From assembly GCA_934271195.1 (NCBI GenBank), contig CAKQRB010000037.1, positions 1-25,364 of the forward strand: a DNA stretch of 25,364 nt, written 5' to 3'. Position 1 is the first letter of the stretch, and each line of letters begins with the position of its first letter. Position numbers and translations under genes: made by a program. Source of the stretch: an uncultured Alphaproteobacteria bacterium (GTDB lineage Bacteria > Pseudomonadota > Alphaproteobacteria > RF32 > CAG-239). The notes below the pieces were generated by a model. It saw only the letters and a list, made by a program, of their open reading frames with translations, searched no databases and was not told the origin of the DNA. Shown one piece after another: positions 14,528 through 22,478 of the stretch.

Positions 14528-15382
14528 ATGAACACCCGAGAAACAGATAAAAATTTTTTATACCAATATTATCAAAACTGCCGCTCTTATGTTGCAGATT
14601 CTAAAGAATTGTGCCTCTACGCTGATGAAAAATTCCGCCACTCCATGCAGGTTGTCGGCGCCGGAAACTATCTGCTGAAAAATGAAAAAGAACTGCAAAG
14701 CTGGACTCCGGAACAAAAATACCTCGGCTGGCAAGGCTGCCTTTTTCATGATATCGGCCGTTTTAAAGAAATTTATCAACGCTACGATAACAAAGACCTG
14801 CACGGCGCCAATCTGTGCAAATATGACCACGGCGAGTTCAGTTATCAAATACTAAAGACTTCCGAGCAATACAACAATCCGCTACTGCTGTTTCCGGTTC
14901 GTCACCACGGACATCTGGACAGCGATTTTTTTACGGAAGAGGGCTGGCTTTCGGCTTCTCCGACAGAACAAAATATTATGAAAAATCTCTTCTTCTTAAT
15001 CAAAGACGCTGACAAAATTGCCAATTTTTATCTTTTCAAATGCCATCCGGAATATTATGGTACCTTAATCTGCGGCACTGAAGAAATGGATTCTCATGCC
15101 AGCCCGAAAATTTTAGAAAGTCTGACCCGTCACGAACTCTGTCGCAATGCCGACATTTCCACACCGCTGGACCAGATATTGCGTATTTTAAGCTGGGTTT
15201 TTGACCTTAAATTTGCCGGTTCTTTTGCCTTCCTGCACCGATTGGAGTGCGTAGAAGCAATGCTCTCGCGCATCAGAAAATACAATACTGATAATAAATC
15301 GCAGGAAATGATTGAAAGAATCATCAGAAACTTTATAACAAAAAGCATAAACATAACTAACATCAAAGGAAAAACATTATGA
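14528..15382 (+). CDS. HD-domain phosphohydrolase
   Basis: The 284-residue protein shows the metal-binding pattern of the HD superfamily: His 38, HD at 74-75 (LFHDIGRF), His 101 (YDHGEFS), His 126/127 and 129 (VRHHGH) and the distal Asp in IKDADKIANF (Asp 160/Asp 162). There is no signal peptide, membrane span or partner domain such as a response-regulator receiver. HD proteins hydrolyse nucleotides or other phosphoesters; the substrate cannot be read from the sequence. AGGAG lies 8 bases before the ATG. It overlaps the AsmA-like gene by 4 bases (ATGA), so the two are translationally coupled. Confidence 0.82.
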   Translation: MNTRETDKNFLYQYYQNCRSYVADSKELCLYADEKFRHSMQVVGAGNYLLKNEKELQSWTPEQKYLGWQGCLFHDIGRFKEIYQRYDNKDLHGANLCKYDHGEFSYQILKTSEQYNNPLLLFPVRHHGHLDSDFFTEEGWLSASPTEQNIMKNLFFLIKDADKIANFYLFKCHPEYYGTLICGTEEMDSHASPKILESLTRHELCRNADISTPLDQILRILSWVFDLKFAGSFAFLHRLECVEAMLSRIRKYNTDNKSQEMIERIIRNFITKSINITNIKGKTL

Positions 15383-16161
15383 AAAAGAAATATGTCATCT
15401 TAGGTGTTTTGGCTGCAGCTGTTGCCGGAGCCTGGTATTTTACGCCTTCCATGGAAAGTATTGTCAAAAAACTCGTCCATAAATATGGTTCTCAGGTCAC
15501 CGGAACCGATGTAAAACTCGAAGGCTTTGACATTTCCATAAAAAACGGCGAAGGTAAAATCAAAAAAATCACCGTTGCCAATCCTGACGGCTACAAAAAG
15601 CCTTATCTGCTCAGCCTCGACGGCATTACGGTTAAAGTCAACATCAAAAGCCTGACCACAGACACGATTGTTATTGAACAAATCAATATTGACAAACCTG
15701 TTGTCACCTATGAAATGTTATCTTTGACCCAAAACAATATCAAACAAGTTCAAAATAACATCAAAGAGTTCACCTCATCGGGTAAACAGGCTTCTTCCAA
15801 ACCGGAAGAACAGAAAAAAGCAGATACTTCCGCTAAAGAAGATGGCGGTAAAAAGGTTATTATCAAATCTTTGACAATCAATAACGGAGAACTGCAAGCT
15901 GCCGCTAATGTCGCCGGAAAAACCACCGATATGACGGTTACACTGCCGACAATTCAGATGAACAATATCGGCGCTGCCAAAAACGGTGACAGCATTACGC
16001 AAAGCATTACCAAAATTTTCAACCAGATTTTAAGCACGGCTTCCGCAACTGCTGTCAACAGCAATCTCTCCAACCTGAAAGATATTGCCAATGAAAACTT
16101 AAACAATGTTGTCGGCGGTGTCAAAGACCGTGTCAAAAGCATTGGAATTTTCGGCAAATAA
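15379..16161 (+). CDS. AsmA-like membrane-anchored protein
   Basis: A 260-residue protein with an uncleaved N-terminal anchor (ILGVLAAAVAGAWYF). It then has the features of short AsmA/DUF748-type proteins: GTDVKLEGFDISIKNGEGKI, split here as GTDVKLEGFD and ISIKNGEGKI, and later IKSLTTDTIVIEQINIDKPVV split as LTTDTIVIEQIN and IDKPVV, i.e. beta strands with the 'I.ki.i..P.v' pattern. A Lys/Ser/Glu-rich linker at about 130-155 precedes a second strand-rich half. AsmA-family proteins act in envelope lipid or outer-membrane homeostasis, but this one is short and its role is unknown. It follows the HD gene with a 4-base overlap and precedes a strong terminator. Confidence 0.72.
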   Translation: MKKKYVILGVLAAAVAGAWYFTPSMESIVKKLVHKYGSQVTGTDVKLEGFDISIKNGEGKIKKITVANPDGYKKPYLLSLDGITVKVNIKSLTTDTIVIEQINIDKPVVTYEMLSLTQNNIKQVQNNIKEFTSSGKQASSKPEEQKKADTSAKEDGGKKVIIKSLTINNGELQAAANVAGKTTDMTVTLPTIQMNNIGAAKNGDSITQSITKIFNQILSTASATAVNSNLSNLKDIANENLNNVVGGVKDRVKSIGIFGK

Positions 16162-16179
16162 ACAAGCAGAGAATTTTCT

Positions 16180-16220
16180 CCATAAATAAAGCTCCGCATT
16201 AGGCGGAGCTTTATTTATGG
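16180..16220. terminator. Strong bidirectional terminator, 18-bp perfect stem
   Basis: Positions 16180-16197 and 16203-16220 are perfect reverse complements (GCTCCGC and GCGGAGC at the apex, AATAAA/TTTATT in the outer part) around the loop ATTAG. It lies between the convergent asmA-like and dsbD transcripts and can stop both. Confidence 0.88.
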
Positions 16221-16345
16221 TTCGAACATAACGCTGCCAGCGCAAGCAGGTAGATTCAGACATGCCGGCCCAGCAGTTAGGCTTGCATAGCCTTTGGACT
16301 GTGCGAACGAAGCTCGGAATGGTTAGTCAATACCACTTGCGTCAG
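16221..16345 (-). ncRNA. Structured RNA-like segment ahead of the shared terminator
   Basis: CGCAAGcaGGTA (16241-16252) pairs with TACCaCTTGCG (16331-16341) and closes a 100-base domain. Inside is a hairpin CAGT.AGGCT..AGCCT..ACTG at 16274-16301. The GC content is higher than in the surrounding intergenic DNA. On the minus strand the fold directly precedes the terminator at 16180-16220, so it is either a separate small RNA or the structured 3' untranslated region of dsbD, whose stop is about 40 bases away. Family not recognised; orientation is inferred from the terminator only. Confidence 0.4.
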
Positions 16346-16382
16346 TTAGTAGCAGTTTATCATATCGCGTCTGTCACATTTT

Positions 16383-18002
16383 TTATTGTTCAAAGTAGTT
16401 TTTCACTTGTTTATATGTCAAAAGCTGCGGCAAAATCACATACCCGCTGTCCTTTCCGTTGTAATAAACATAGAGCGGCACACTGTTGCGCCCGAAGGCC
16501 GCCAGCGCTTCTGTAATTTCAGGATCATCATTGGTCCAGTCCGCCTTAAACAGCAAAATCTTCTTTTTCTTCACCAGCTTTTCAAAATCTTTGCTGTTCA
16601 AAACCAAAGATTCGTTTGCCAGACAGGTAATACACCATTTTGCAGTAAAGTCCACAAAAACGGCATGGCCGTCCGCTACCAATTTTTCAACCTTGGACTT
16701 ATTATAAACTTTCCATTCCAGATTTGTCACGCCACTGCTGACGGCACTGCGCAAAACCAGCTGGCTTTGCAGCACCCAGACCAGCCACAAACAGGTCAAC
16801 AAAACCGGAATGGCAAAAATTTTCTTCAAAACCGCCATCCATTTTCCGGGACGCGGCAACATTTTGTGAACAGTCTTCGGAAAAAATCCGACAAGAGCAA
16901 AGGGCAGGGCATATCCCAGCGCCAAAGCAATAAAGACCGGAAAATAAACATAAGTCGGCTGTGTCAGCGTATATCCGATAGCAATTCCCATAAACGGAGC
17001 CGTACAGGGACTGGCAATCAGCACGGCAAAGAATCCGGTTGCAAAAGCGCTGATTTTCTTTTTTGAAGCCGTAACCCGCCCCAGCTTGTCAGCAAACAAA
17101 TTCGGCAGATGAATCCAGTCCATTAACAGCAAAAAAACAACAATAAAGACAGCCAGCATAATCCCGACAAACAACGGCGACTGCAATTGAAATCCCCAGC
17201 CAACCTGTTCGCCCTGCCAGCGCAAAAACAACAGAATCCCTGCGGTAATCAGAAAAGACAACACCACGCCAAGCGTGTATAACAGCGCCTCCTGCCGCAT
17301 TTGCTTGGGCTTGATGCTTCCCTGAACCAAAGAAATGGCTTTGATTGTCAATATCGGAAAGATGCAGGGCATAAAGTTAAGAATAACCCCGCCGGCAAAA
17401 GCCATGACCAAAATCAACAAAAGATTATAAACCGGTGCATCGACGGGGAAATCGGAGGTCTTAAAACTCCTCTGTGCCGTTTGCATCTCATTACGCCACT
17501 CATTCCCCGACAATATGTTCAAATCAGTTATCGGAAGACTGAGCGTCCGCACCATTTTTTCGGGAATACACTCCTCATAACAGGCCAACCACTTAATTTC
17601 AACTTCCAAATTCTGCACCCGTTCCGGCCGGTCAATTGGCACAATCGTTGCGGTATAATAAGCGATTGTGTCATAACCATGCTGAATAATCTTGCCTTTT
17701 TTAAAATCTTTAGACTTGCTCCAGCGGACATTTTCAAGCTTGTATCCCTCGGGCAGTTTCCAGTTGACCTCTGTCGCCCGGCCGATATGCCCCGGATTCT
17801 GAGCAAAAATATGCCAACCGTTTAACATGGAAAATTTAACCAGTACGTCAAGAGTTTGTTTTTCATTAATCTCGTCGGTACTTGTCATAACCTTGACTGA
17901 CACTTTGTCGGTAGTACCTTCGACAGTTAAGGCAGAACACTCCTTTGTCCAAATTCCGGTCAGAGCCAAAATGGCTGCAGCAAAAGCCCAAAATTTATTC
18001 AT
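16383..18002 (-). CDS. dsbD: Thiol:disulfide interchange protein DsbD
   Basis: This 539-residue inner-membrane reductant carrier takes electrons from cytoplasmic thioredoxin to the periplasm. It shows all three redox modules: after a signal peptide an N-terminal domain with Cys 141 and Cys 145 (WLACYEECIPE); a membrane domain of about eight helices with the paired cysteines in MPCIFP (Cys 213) and ASPCTAP (Cys 333); and a C-terminal thioredoxin-like domain with KWCITC (Cys 457, Cys 460). The CxxxC form of the N-terminal pair and the lack of long insertions fit the ScsB/DsbD-like branch. ATG at 18002 is preferred to the in-frame GTG at 18017, which has no ribosome-binding site. It follows the CDP-alcohol transferase by 22 bases. 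Confidence 0.92.
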   Translation of the reverse strand: MNKFWAFAAAILALTGIWTKECSALTVEGTTDKVSVKVMTSTDEINEKQTLDVLVKFSMLNGWHIFAQNPGHIGRATEVNWKLPEGYKLENVRWSKSKDFKKGKIIQHGYDTIAYYTATIVPIDRPERVQNLEVEIKWLACYEECIPEKMVRTLSLPITDLNILSGNEWRNEMQTAQRSFKTSDFPVDAPVYNLLLILVMAFAGGVILNFMPCIFPILTIKAISLVQGSIKPKQMRQEALLYTLGVVLSFLITAGILLFLRWQGEQVGWGFQLQSPLFVGIMLAVFIVVFLLLMDWIHLPNLFADKLGRVTASKKKISAFATGFFAVLIASPCTAPFMGIAIGYTLTQPTYVYFPVFIALALGYALPFALVGFFPKTVHKMLPRPGKWMAVLKKIFAIPVLLTCLWLVWVLQSQLVLRSAVSSGVTNLEWKVYNKSKVEKLVADGHAVFVDFTAKWCITCLANESLVLNSKDFEKLVKKKKILLFKADWTNDDPEITEALAAFGRNSVPLYVYYNGKDSGYVILPQLLTYKQVKNYFEQ

Positions 18003-18024
18003 GCAGAATTTTCCCACGGTTCAA

Positions 18025-18735
18025 TTATTGTTTGCGGCGAGAAATCACAAAGCTGTAATAAGCCGTAATCATAATGCTCAAAGCCTTGATAAAGCACAAC
18101 ACGCCCAGAATAATCGCCAGAAGCATAAACCAATAAGGTAAAACGCACATAATCAGCAGAACAATCAGCGTTTCAAACCCCTGAGCCAGCCCGCCCAGAT
18201 AAAAAGGAGACATTCCCAGCTTAATCTCCTGCGAGCTTTTTGTCTTATAAGCCACCACGGCATAAGCCAGCATGGAGCAGGCCGAAGCAGTAAAAGCTAA
18301 AAGCAGAAAGGCGGCAGCAACGGCATTTTGTGCGGGGTTGGCCAGAGCAAACCCGAAAATAATACCTGCATAAAAAATATAATCCAACGTAGCGTCAAGA
18401 AAAACACCAAAATCCGTCACCTGAGAATTACGGGCAATTGCGCCGTCCAGAGCATCGCATATCCGGTTCATTATAATACATAAAATAGCCGTGGCATACA
18501 TTTCCAGAGCCAGAAAATTGATTGTAAAAATACCGATAACAAACCCGATAATCGTCATCAGATTTGCCGATATCCCCATTTTGACCAGAGATTTTCCCAA
18601 ATCATTCAAAAAAGAACGCACAATCAGCCTGAGTTTTTCCAGCTCGCTACCTGTTTTTTTCATGGCCTGCCGGACTTTAATTGTAACGGAATGGTTATAA
18701 ATACGATTAAATGTTGATTTTATTTTCTGAAACAT
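18025..18735 (-). CDS. CDP-alcohol phosphatidyltransferase family protein
   Basis: A 236-residue membrane enzyme with the complete catalytic motif of the CDP-alcohol phosphotransferases: D94-A-L-D97-G-A-I-A101-R102, then G110, D114 and D118 (D..DG..AR........G...D...D). About six membrane helices surround it. Such enzymes transfer a phosphatidyl group from a CDP-lipid to an alcohol (PgsA, PssA, Pcs and others), but the substrate cannot be assigned from this motif. AAGG lies upstream of the ATG. It is first in an operon with dsbD and divergent from apbE. Confidence 0.85.
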   Translation of the reverse strand: MFQKIKSTFNRIYNHSVTIKVRQAMKKTGSELEKLRLIVRSFLNDLGKSLVKMGISANLMTIIGFVIGIFTINFLALEMYATAILCIIMNRICDALDGAIARNSQVTDFGVFLDATLDYIFYAGIIFGFALANPAQNAVAAAFLLLAFTASACSMLAYAVVAYKTKSSQEIKLGMSPFYLGGLAQGFETLIVLLIMCVLPYWFMLLAIILGVLCFIKALSIMITAYYSFVISRRKQ

Positions 18736-18759
18736 AGTATACTGCCTTTCTATATTACC

Positions 18760-18789
18760 AATGTTTATTACCTGTATATGATAAACATT
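18760..18789. promoter_or_regulatory. Perfect 9-bp inverted repeat between divergent operons
   Basis: AATGTTTAT (18760-18768) and ATAAACATT (18781-18789) are perfect reverse complements with a 12-base spacer, in the 97-base gap between the dsbD operon (-) and the apbE-rnf operon (+). TATAAA at 18808-18813 is a likely -10 for apbE, so the right half-site would sit at its -35 region. It could be an operator for either operon. The regulator is unknown. Confidence 0.4.
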
Positions 18790-18832
18790 TTTTGCAAAAA
18801 ATAAAGGTATAAAGCGGGAGTGTTAAAAAATA

Positions 18833-19846
18833 ATGCGTATCTTAAAATATTTCTTTCTGGCTGGCTCTGTTGCTGTCTTGGCTTATCTGATATTTTTTAA
18901 TGAAACCCGTTTTCAGGAAATTCGGGGCAAAGCCTTCAATACTTATTACAGTATCAAAATCAAAACCCCGCACAAAAACGCCGGCCTCAACCGCAAGATT
19001 CAGGAAGAACTGGAAAAAGTCAACAGCCAGATGTCTGTTTTTGAGCCTGATTCTGAAATTAATAACATCAATGAAACGCCGGCCAAACAGAGTATCGAGC
19101 TGTCTGACGAAATGAGCAACCTCTTGCAGCAGTCCTATAATATATACGTCATGAGCGGCGGAAATTTTGATCCGACGGTTGGAAAACTTGTTGACCTATG
19201 GGGTTTTGGCACAAAAAAAACAATTGAATTTCCCAAAGACGAAAACATAAAAGCTGCTCTCAAACTCACAGGCTTTAACAAAGTCCGCTTCAGCAGCAAT
19301 TATAAAAGCCTGAAAAAAGATATCGGCGACATCAATATCAATCTGTCAGCCATTGCCAAAGGCTATGCCGTTGACAAAGTGGCAGAATTGTTGAAAAACG
19401 AAGGATATAATAATTTTGTTGTGGAAATCGGAGGAGAAGTCACCGCCTTCGGAGAAAAATCAGAACAAACCAAAGGCTGGAATGTCGGAATTAAAATGCC
19501 GAACAGCGAAGAAAACGCAGCGGTTGTCACCATGCATAATATGAGTGTCGCCACCTCGGGAGACTACCGCAACTACTTTTATCACAACGACAAACGCTAT
19601 TCTCACACAATCATTCCCAAGACCGGATATCCAGTAGAACACAAGCTGGCTTCCGTAACTGTATTTAACAAAAGCTGCATGATGGCAGACGGACTTGCCA
19701 CCGCCCTTATGGTTATGGGCGAAAAAGACGGCCTGAGCTTTGCCGACCGCAACAAAATTCCGAGCGTCTTCTTTGTTCGTACAGATAACAATGACTACGA
19801 GATGATTGTTTCCAAAAGCGCCAAAAAACTTCTGAAAAACAAATGA
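18833..19846 (+). CDS. apbE: FAD:protein FMN transferase ApbE
   Basis: ApbE covalently attaches FMN to threonines of flavoproteins such as RnfD and RnfG, on the periplasmic side. This one has 337 residues with an N-terminal membrane anchor (about 6-22; no lipobox Cys). Family motifs are visible: MSVFEPDSEINNIN (67-80), GDININLSAIAKGYAVD (165-181), VVEIGGEV (196-203), MSVATSGDYRNY (237-248), SHTIIPKTGYPV (257-268) and the metal-binding MMADGLATALMV (283-294, Asp 286). It is the first gene of the rnf operon and its targets are encoded downstream, which fits its role. The ATG overlaps nothing upstream; its end overlaps rseC by 4 bases. Confidence 0.95.
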   Translation: MRILKYFFLAGSVAVLAYLIFFNETRFQEIRGKAFNTYYSIKIKTPHKNAGLNRKIQEELEKVNSQMSVFEPDSEINNINETPAKQSIELSDEMSNLLQQSYNIYVMSGGNFDPTVGKLVDLWGFGTKKTIEFPKDENIKAALKLTGFNKVRFSSNYKSLKKDIGDININLSAIAKGYAVDKVAELLKNEGYNNFVVEIGGEVTAFGEKSEQTKGWNVGIKMPNSEENAAVVTMHNMSVATSGDYRNYFYHNDKRYSHTIIPKTGYPVEHKLASVTVFNKSCMMADGLATALMVMGEKDGLSFADRNKIPSVFFVRTDNNDYEMIVSKSAKKLLKNK

Positions 19847-20256
19847 TACCGATAGAACATCAGGCTGTTGTTACAAAAGTTTCTACCGACGAACTAACCA
19901 TCTGCGTTCCGCGGCAGTCTGCTTGCGGAGCTTGTCCGGCCGCGGGGCTTTGTGGCATGAAAGAAAACAAAGAACAAATCTTCTCAATTTCGGTAACGAA
20001 TTCTTCGGCTTACAACCGCGGAGATACCGTCATCGTCACGCTCAACCCACGGCTGGGATGGATATCCGTTCTGCTTGGCTATGCTTTTCCGCTGTTGCTA
20101 ATGCTTTTGGCAATATTTTTCTGCCGATATTTCGGCCAAAACGAAATATTTAGTGGTATTACTGCGATAATTATCTTGATTCCTTATTATTTTCTCTTAT
20201 TCTTAGGAAGAAATTATTTTAAGAAAAAATTTACTTTTAAAATAACCAAACAATGA
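19843..20256 (+). CDS. rseC: RseC/MucC-family protein
   Basis: The 137-residue protein begins with a cysteine-rich beta domain, including Cys 28, Cys 31 and Cys 37 (ACGACPAAGLCG), and ends with two transmembrane helices (about 68-88 and 95-117). This is the RseC/MucC (SoxR-reducing system) family. In several bacteria a member lies beside rnf genes and helps electron delivery by the complex, for example to SoxR in E. coli; here its place between apbE and rnfB supports the same association. It starts inside the last codons of apbE (4-base overlap). Confidence 0.9.
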   Translation: MIPIEHQAVVTKVSTDELTICVPRQSACGACPAAGLCGMKENKEQIFSISVTNSSAYNRGDTVIVTLNPRLGWISVLLGYAFPLLLMLLAIFFCRYFGQNEIFSGITAIIILIPYYFLLFLGRNYFKKKFTFKITKQ

Positions 20257-20291
20257 TTCCGTTTTTTTATTTAACTTTTTGAGACAATATT

Positions 20292-21131
20292 ATGGATAAC
20301 ATTATATTAACAGACTTTCTAACTCTGACGGCCATCGCATTAACCGCCGCCCTGATTCTGTATTTTGTCTCGCAAAAGTTCAAGGTAGACGAAGATCCGC
20401 GCATTGCGGATATAGAAGCCATGTTGCCTCAGGCTAACTGCGGCGCCTGCGGACGGGCAGGGTGTCATGATTTTGCCGTTGCCTGCACCAAATGCACGCC
20501 TCAGGGCTTTACCAAACTATACTGTCCGGTCGGCGGTCAGAAAGTCATGAACAACGTTGCTGCCTATCTGGGCATGGAAGCCGCCGCCAAAGAAGACACC
20601 GTTGCTGTTTTGCGCTGTAATGGAAGCTGCCAAAACGCTCCGACCAAAATTGATTACAACGGCGTCCAATTCTGCCGGATTGCCAACACGATTTCAAGCG
20701 GACAAAGCGGCTGTCCGGATGGTTGCCTGCGCCTGGGAGATTGTGTCAAAGTTTGCAAATTCGGCGCTTTAAGTCTGAACCCGCAAACCGGTCTGCCACA
20801 GGTAGATGCGGACAAATGCACTTCCTGCGGCGCCTGTGTCGGGGTCTGTCCGCGCCATCTTTTTGAGATCCGCCCCAAAAGTCTGAATAACGAAATAGTC
20901 TATATCGCCTGCCGTAACCGCCAAAAAGGCGCCATTGCCCGCAAAAACTGCTCTGCAGCCTGTATTGGCTGCATGAAATGCGCCAAAATCTGCCCTGAGA
21001 TAAAAATCGAAGACAACCTGTCTTATATTCCGACAGACGTAAAAGCTGCCGAATTCGGGGCAAAACTGGCCGAAGCCTGCCCGACCGGAGCCATTGTTTA
21101 CATTCAGCCGAAAGGACAACTGCATGACTAA
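20292..21131 (+). CDS. rnfB: Electron transport complex subunit RnfB
   Basis: The 279-residue iron-sulfur subunit has one membrane helix (about 10-27) and then the RnfB-specific cluster motif ANCGACGRAGC (Cys 50, 53, 58) with a further Cys at 78 (YCPVGG). An additional Cys-rich stretch (Cys 109, 113, 128, 141, 145) and two ferredoxin-type 4Fe-4S sets follow: KCTSCGACVGVCP (166-177) and ACIGCMKCAKICP (213-225). It passes electrons from ferredoxin into the complex. The long form with extra cysteines resembles anaerobe-type RnfB (as in Bacteroidetes) more than the short proteobacterial one; this is by-eye comparison. Weak Shine-Dalgarno (GAGAC); the gene follows rseC by 35 bases. Confidence 0.95.
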   Translation: MDNIILTDFLTLTAIALTAALILYFVSQKFKVDEDPRIADIEAMLPQANCGACGRAGCHDFAVACTKCTPQGFTKLYCPVGGQKVMNNVAAYLGMEAAAKEDTVAVLRCNGSCQNAPTKIDYNGVQFCRIANTISSGQSGCPDGCLRLGDCVKVCKFGALSLNPQTGLPQVDADKCTSCGACVGVCPRHLFEIRPKSLNNEIVYIACRNRQKGAIARKNCSAACIGCMKCAKICPEIKIEDNLSYIPTDVKAAEFGAKLAEACPTGAIVYIQPKGQLHD

Positions 21132-21149
21132 GGACAACTGCATGACTAA
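21114..21149 (+). repeat. Tandem 18-bp duplication at the rnfB/rnfC junction
   Basis: GGACAACTGCATGACTAA occurs twice back to back (21114-21131 and 21132-21149). Each copy carries a Shine-Dalgarno AGGA 7 bases before an ATG. The first copy contains the rnfB stop; both ATGs (21124 and 21142) are in the rnfC frame, six codons apart. Confidence 0.95.
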
Positions 21150-22467
21150 AACCTTTCCGATAGGCGGGATTCATCCTAAAAAATACAAGTTAGCCGCTGA
21201 TATTGCCATTACGGATGCAGGACTTCCGGAATATGTTTACATTCCGGTCAAACAACATACCGGCACACCGGCCAAAATTGTGGTATCTCAGAACGACAAA
21301 GTAAAAGTCGGCACATTACTGGCCGCCGCTGACGGCATTGTATCCGCACCGGTTCACTCATCAGTTTCCGGCGAGGTTGTCAAAATCAGTCAGGAAGAAG
21401 GGCGCTGCGGATATTACGAAAATATCATTACCATCAAAGTCGATGGTAATGAATTTGCTGACGGCATTGATACCACGGACACAGTCATTGCCGAAATCCC
21501 AGACGACACAGAAGAAATCATGCGCCGCATTCGCAATGCCGGCATTGTCGGCATGGGCGGAGCAGGCTACCCAACTCCGATAAAAACAACAATTCCTGAA
21601 GGACGCAAAGCAGAATATCTCATTATCAACGGCATTGAATGCGAGCCTTTTCTCTGTACAGATGACCGTCTGATGCAGGAAAAAGCCGAAGAAATCATTA
21701 TCGGTGCCAAAATCATCAATAAACTGCTCGGCATTCAAAAAGCCATCATCGCTATCGACGAAAACAAACCGCGCGCCATAGAAATAATGACCCGCCTGAC
21801 CAAAAGCTATGTAGGCGTCAATGTCAGAGTCTGCAAAACAAAATATCCTCAGGGTGGAGAAAAACAGTTGATTGCCGCCATTACCGAACGTGAAGTTCCG
21901 ATTGCCAAACTACCGATAGACATTGGCTGCGTCGTCCAAAACGCCGGCACGGTCTTTGCCGTTTATGAGGCCGTAATGAAGAAAAAACCGCTGATTGAGC
22001 GTATTGTAACGATAAGCGGAGATGCAGCCCAAAACTCAGCCAACTTCAGGGTGCGCATCGGTACGCCGGCAGAATTCTTAATCAATAAAATCGGCGGCAT
22101 AACAAAAAAAACAGATGAAATCATCTTTGGCGGACCTTTTATGGGCACCTCTGTTACCAATTTAAAAGCTCCGGTCACCAAACTAACCTCCGGCATTCTG
22201 CTTCTCTCGGCCAATCTGACGAAAAAAGAACCTGAAACAGCCTGTATCCGCTGCGGCAAATGCGTCGATGCCTGCCCGCAGGGCTTAATGCCATTTGAGA
22301 TTGCCCGCTATGCCCGCAACAATGATTTCTCACAAATTATGCGGCTCCACGCTCGCGACTGTATTGAATGCGGCTCTTGCGCCTATATTTGTCCGGCACG
22401 CATTCCGCTGTTGGATTATTGCAAAATGAGCAAAGCAGAAGCCAAAAAAATATTGAAAAGACAATAA
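21124..22467 (+). CDS. rnfC: Electron transport complex subunit RnfC
   Basis: The 447-residue (from 21124) or 441-residue (from 21142) peripheral subunit begins with the family's KTFPIGGIHP. The NADH/FMN-binding module follows (GIVGMGGAGYPTPIKT; NGIECEPFLCTDDRL), as in the homologous complex I 51-kDa-like fold, then an SLBB-like part (NAGTVFAVYEA), then two 4Fe-4S motifs, CIRCGKCVDACPQG and CIECGSCAYICPAR, near the C terminus. It catalyses electron transfer to NAD+. The start is doubled by the 18-bp duplication; the 21124 start overlaps the rnfB stop region by 8 bases, and 21142 gives the usual family N terminus. Both have a similar ribosome-binding site. Confidence 0.95.
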   Translation: MTKDNCMTKTFPIGGIHPKKYKLAADIAITDAGLPEYVYIPVKQHTGTPAKIVVSQNDKVKVGTLLAAADGIVSAPVHSSVSGEVVKISQEEGRCGYYENIITIKVDGNEFADGIDTTDTVIAEIPDDTEEIMRRIRNAGIVGMGGAGYPTPIKTTIPEGRKAEYLIINGIECEPFLCTDDRLMQEKAEEIIIGAKIINKLLGIQKAIIAIDENKPRAIEIMTRLTKSYVGVNVRVCKTKYPQGGEKQLIAAITEREVPIAKLPIDIGCVVQNAGTVFAVYEAVMKKKPLIERIVTISGDAAQNSANFRVRIGTPAEFLINKIGGITKKTDEIIFGGPFMGTSVTNLKAPVTKLTSGILLLSANLTKKEPETACIRCGKCVDACPQGLMPFEIARYARNNDFSQIMRLHARDCIECGSCAYICPARIPLLDYCKMSKAEAKKILKRQ

Positions 22468-22478
22468 GGTATAGAACT

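Noticed and set aside
21094..21123. TTG start for rnfC inside rnfB
   Set aside because: No ribosome-binding site and no family-like N terminus; the two ATGs of the 18-bp repeat both have AGGA.
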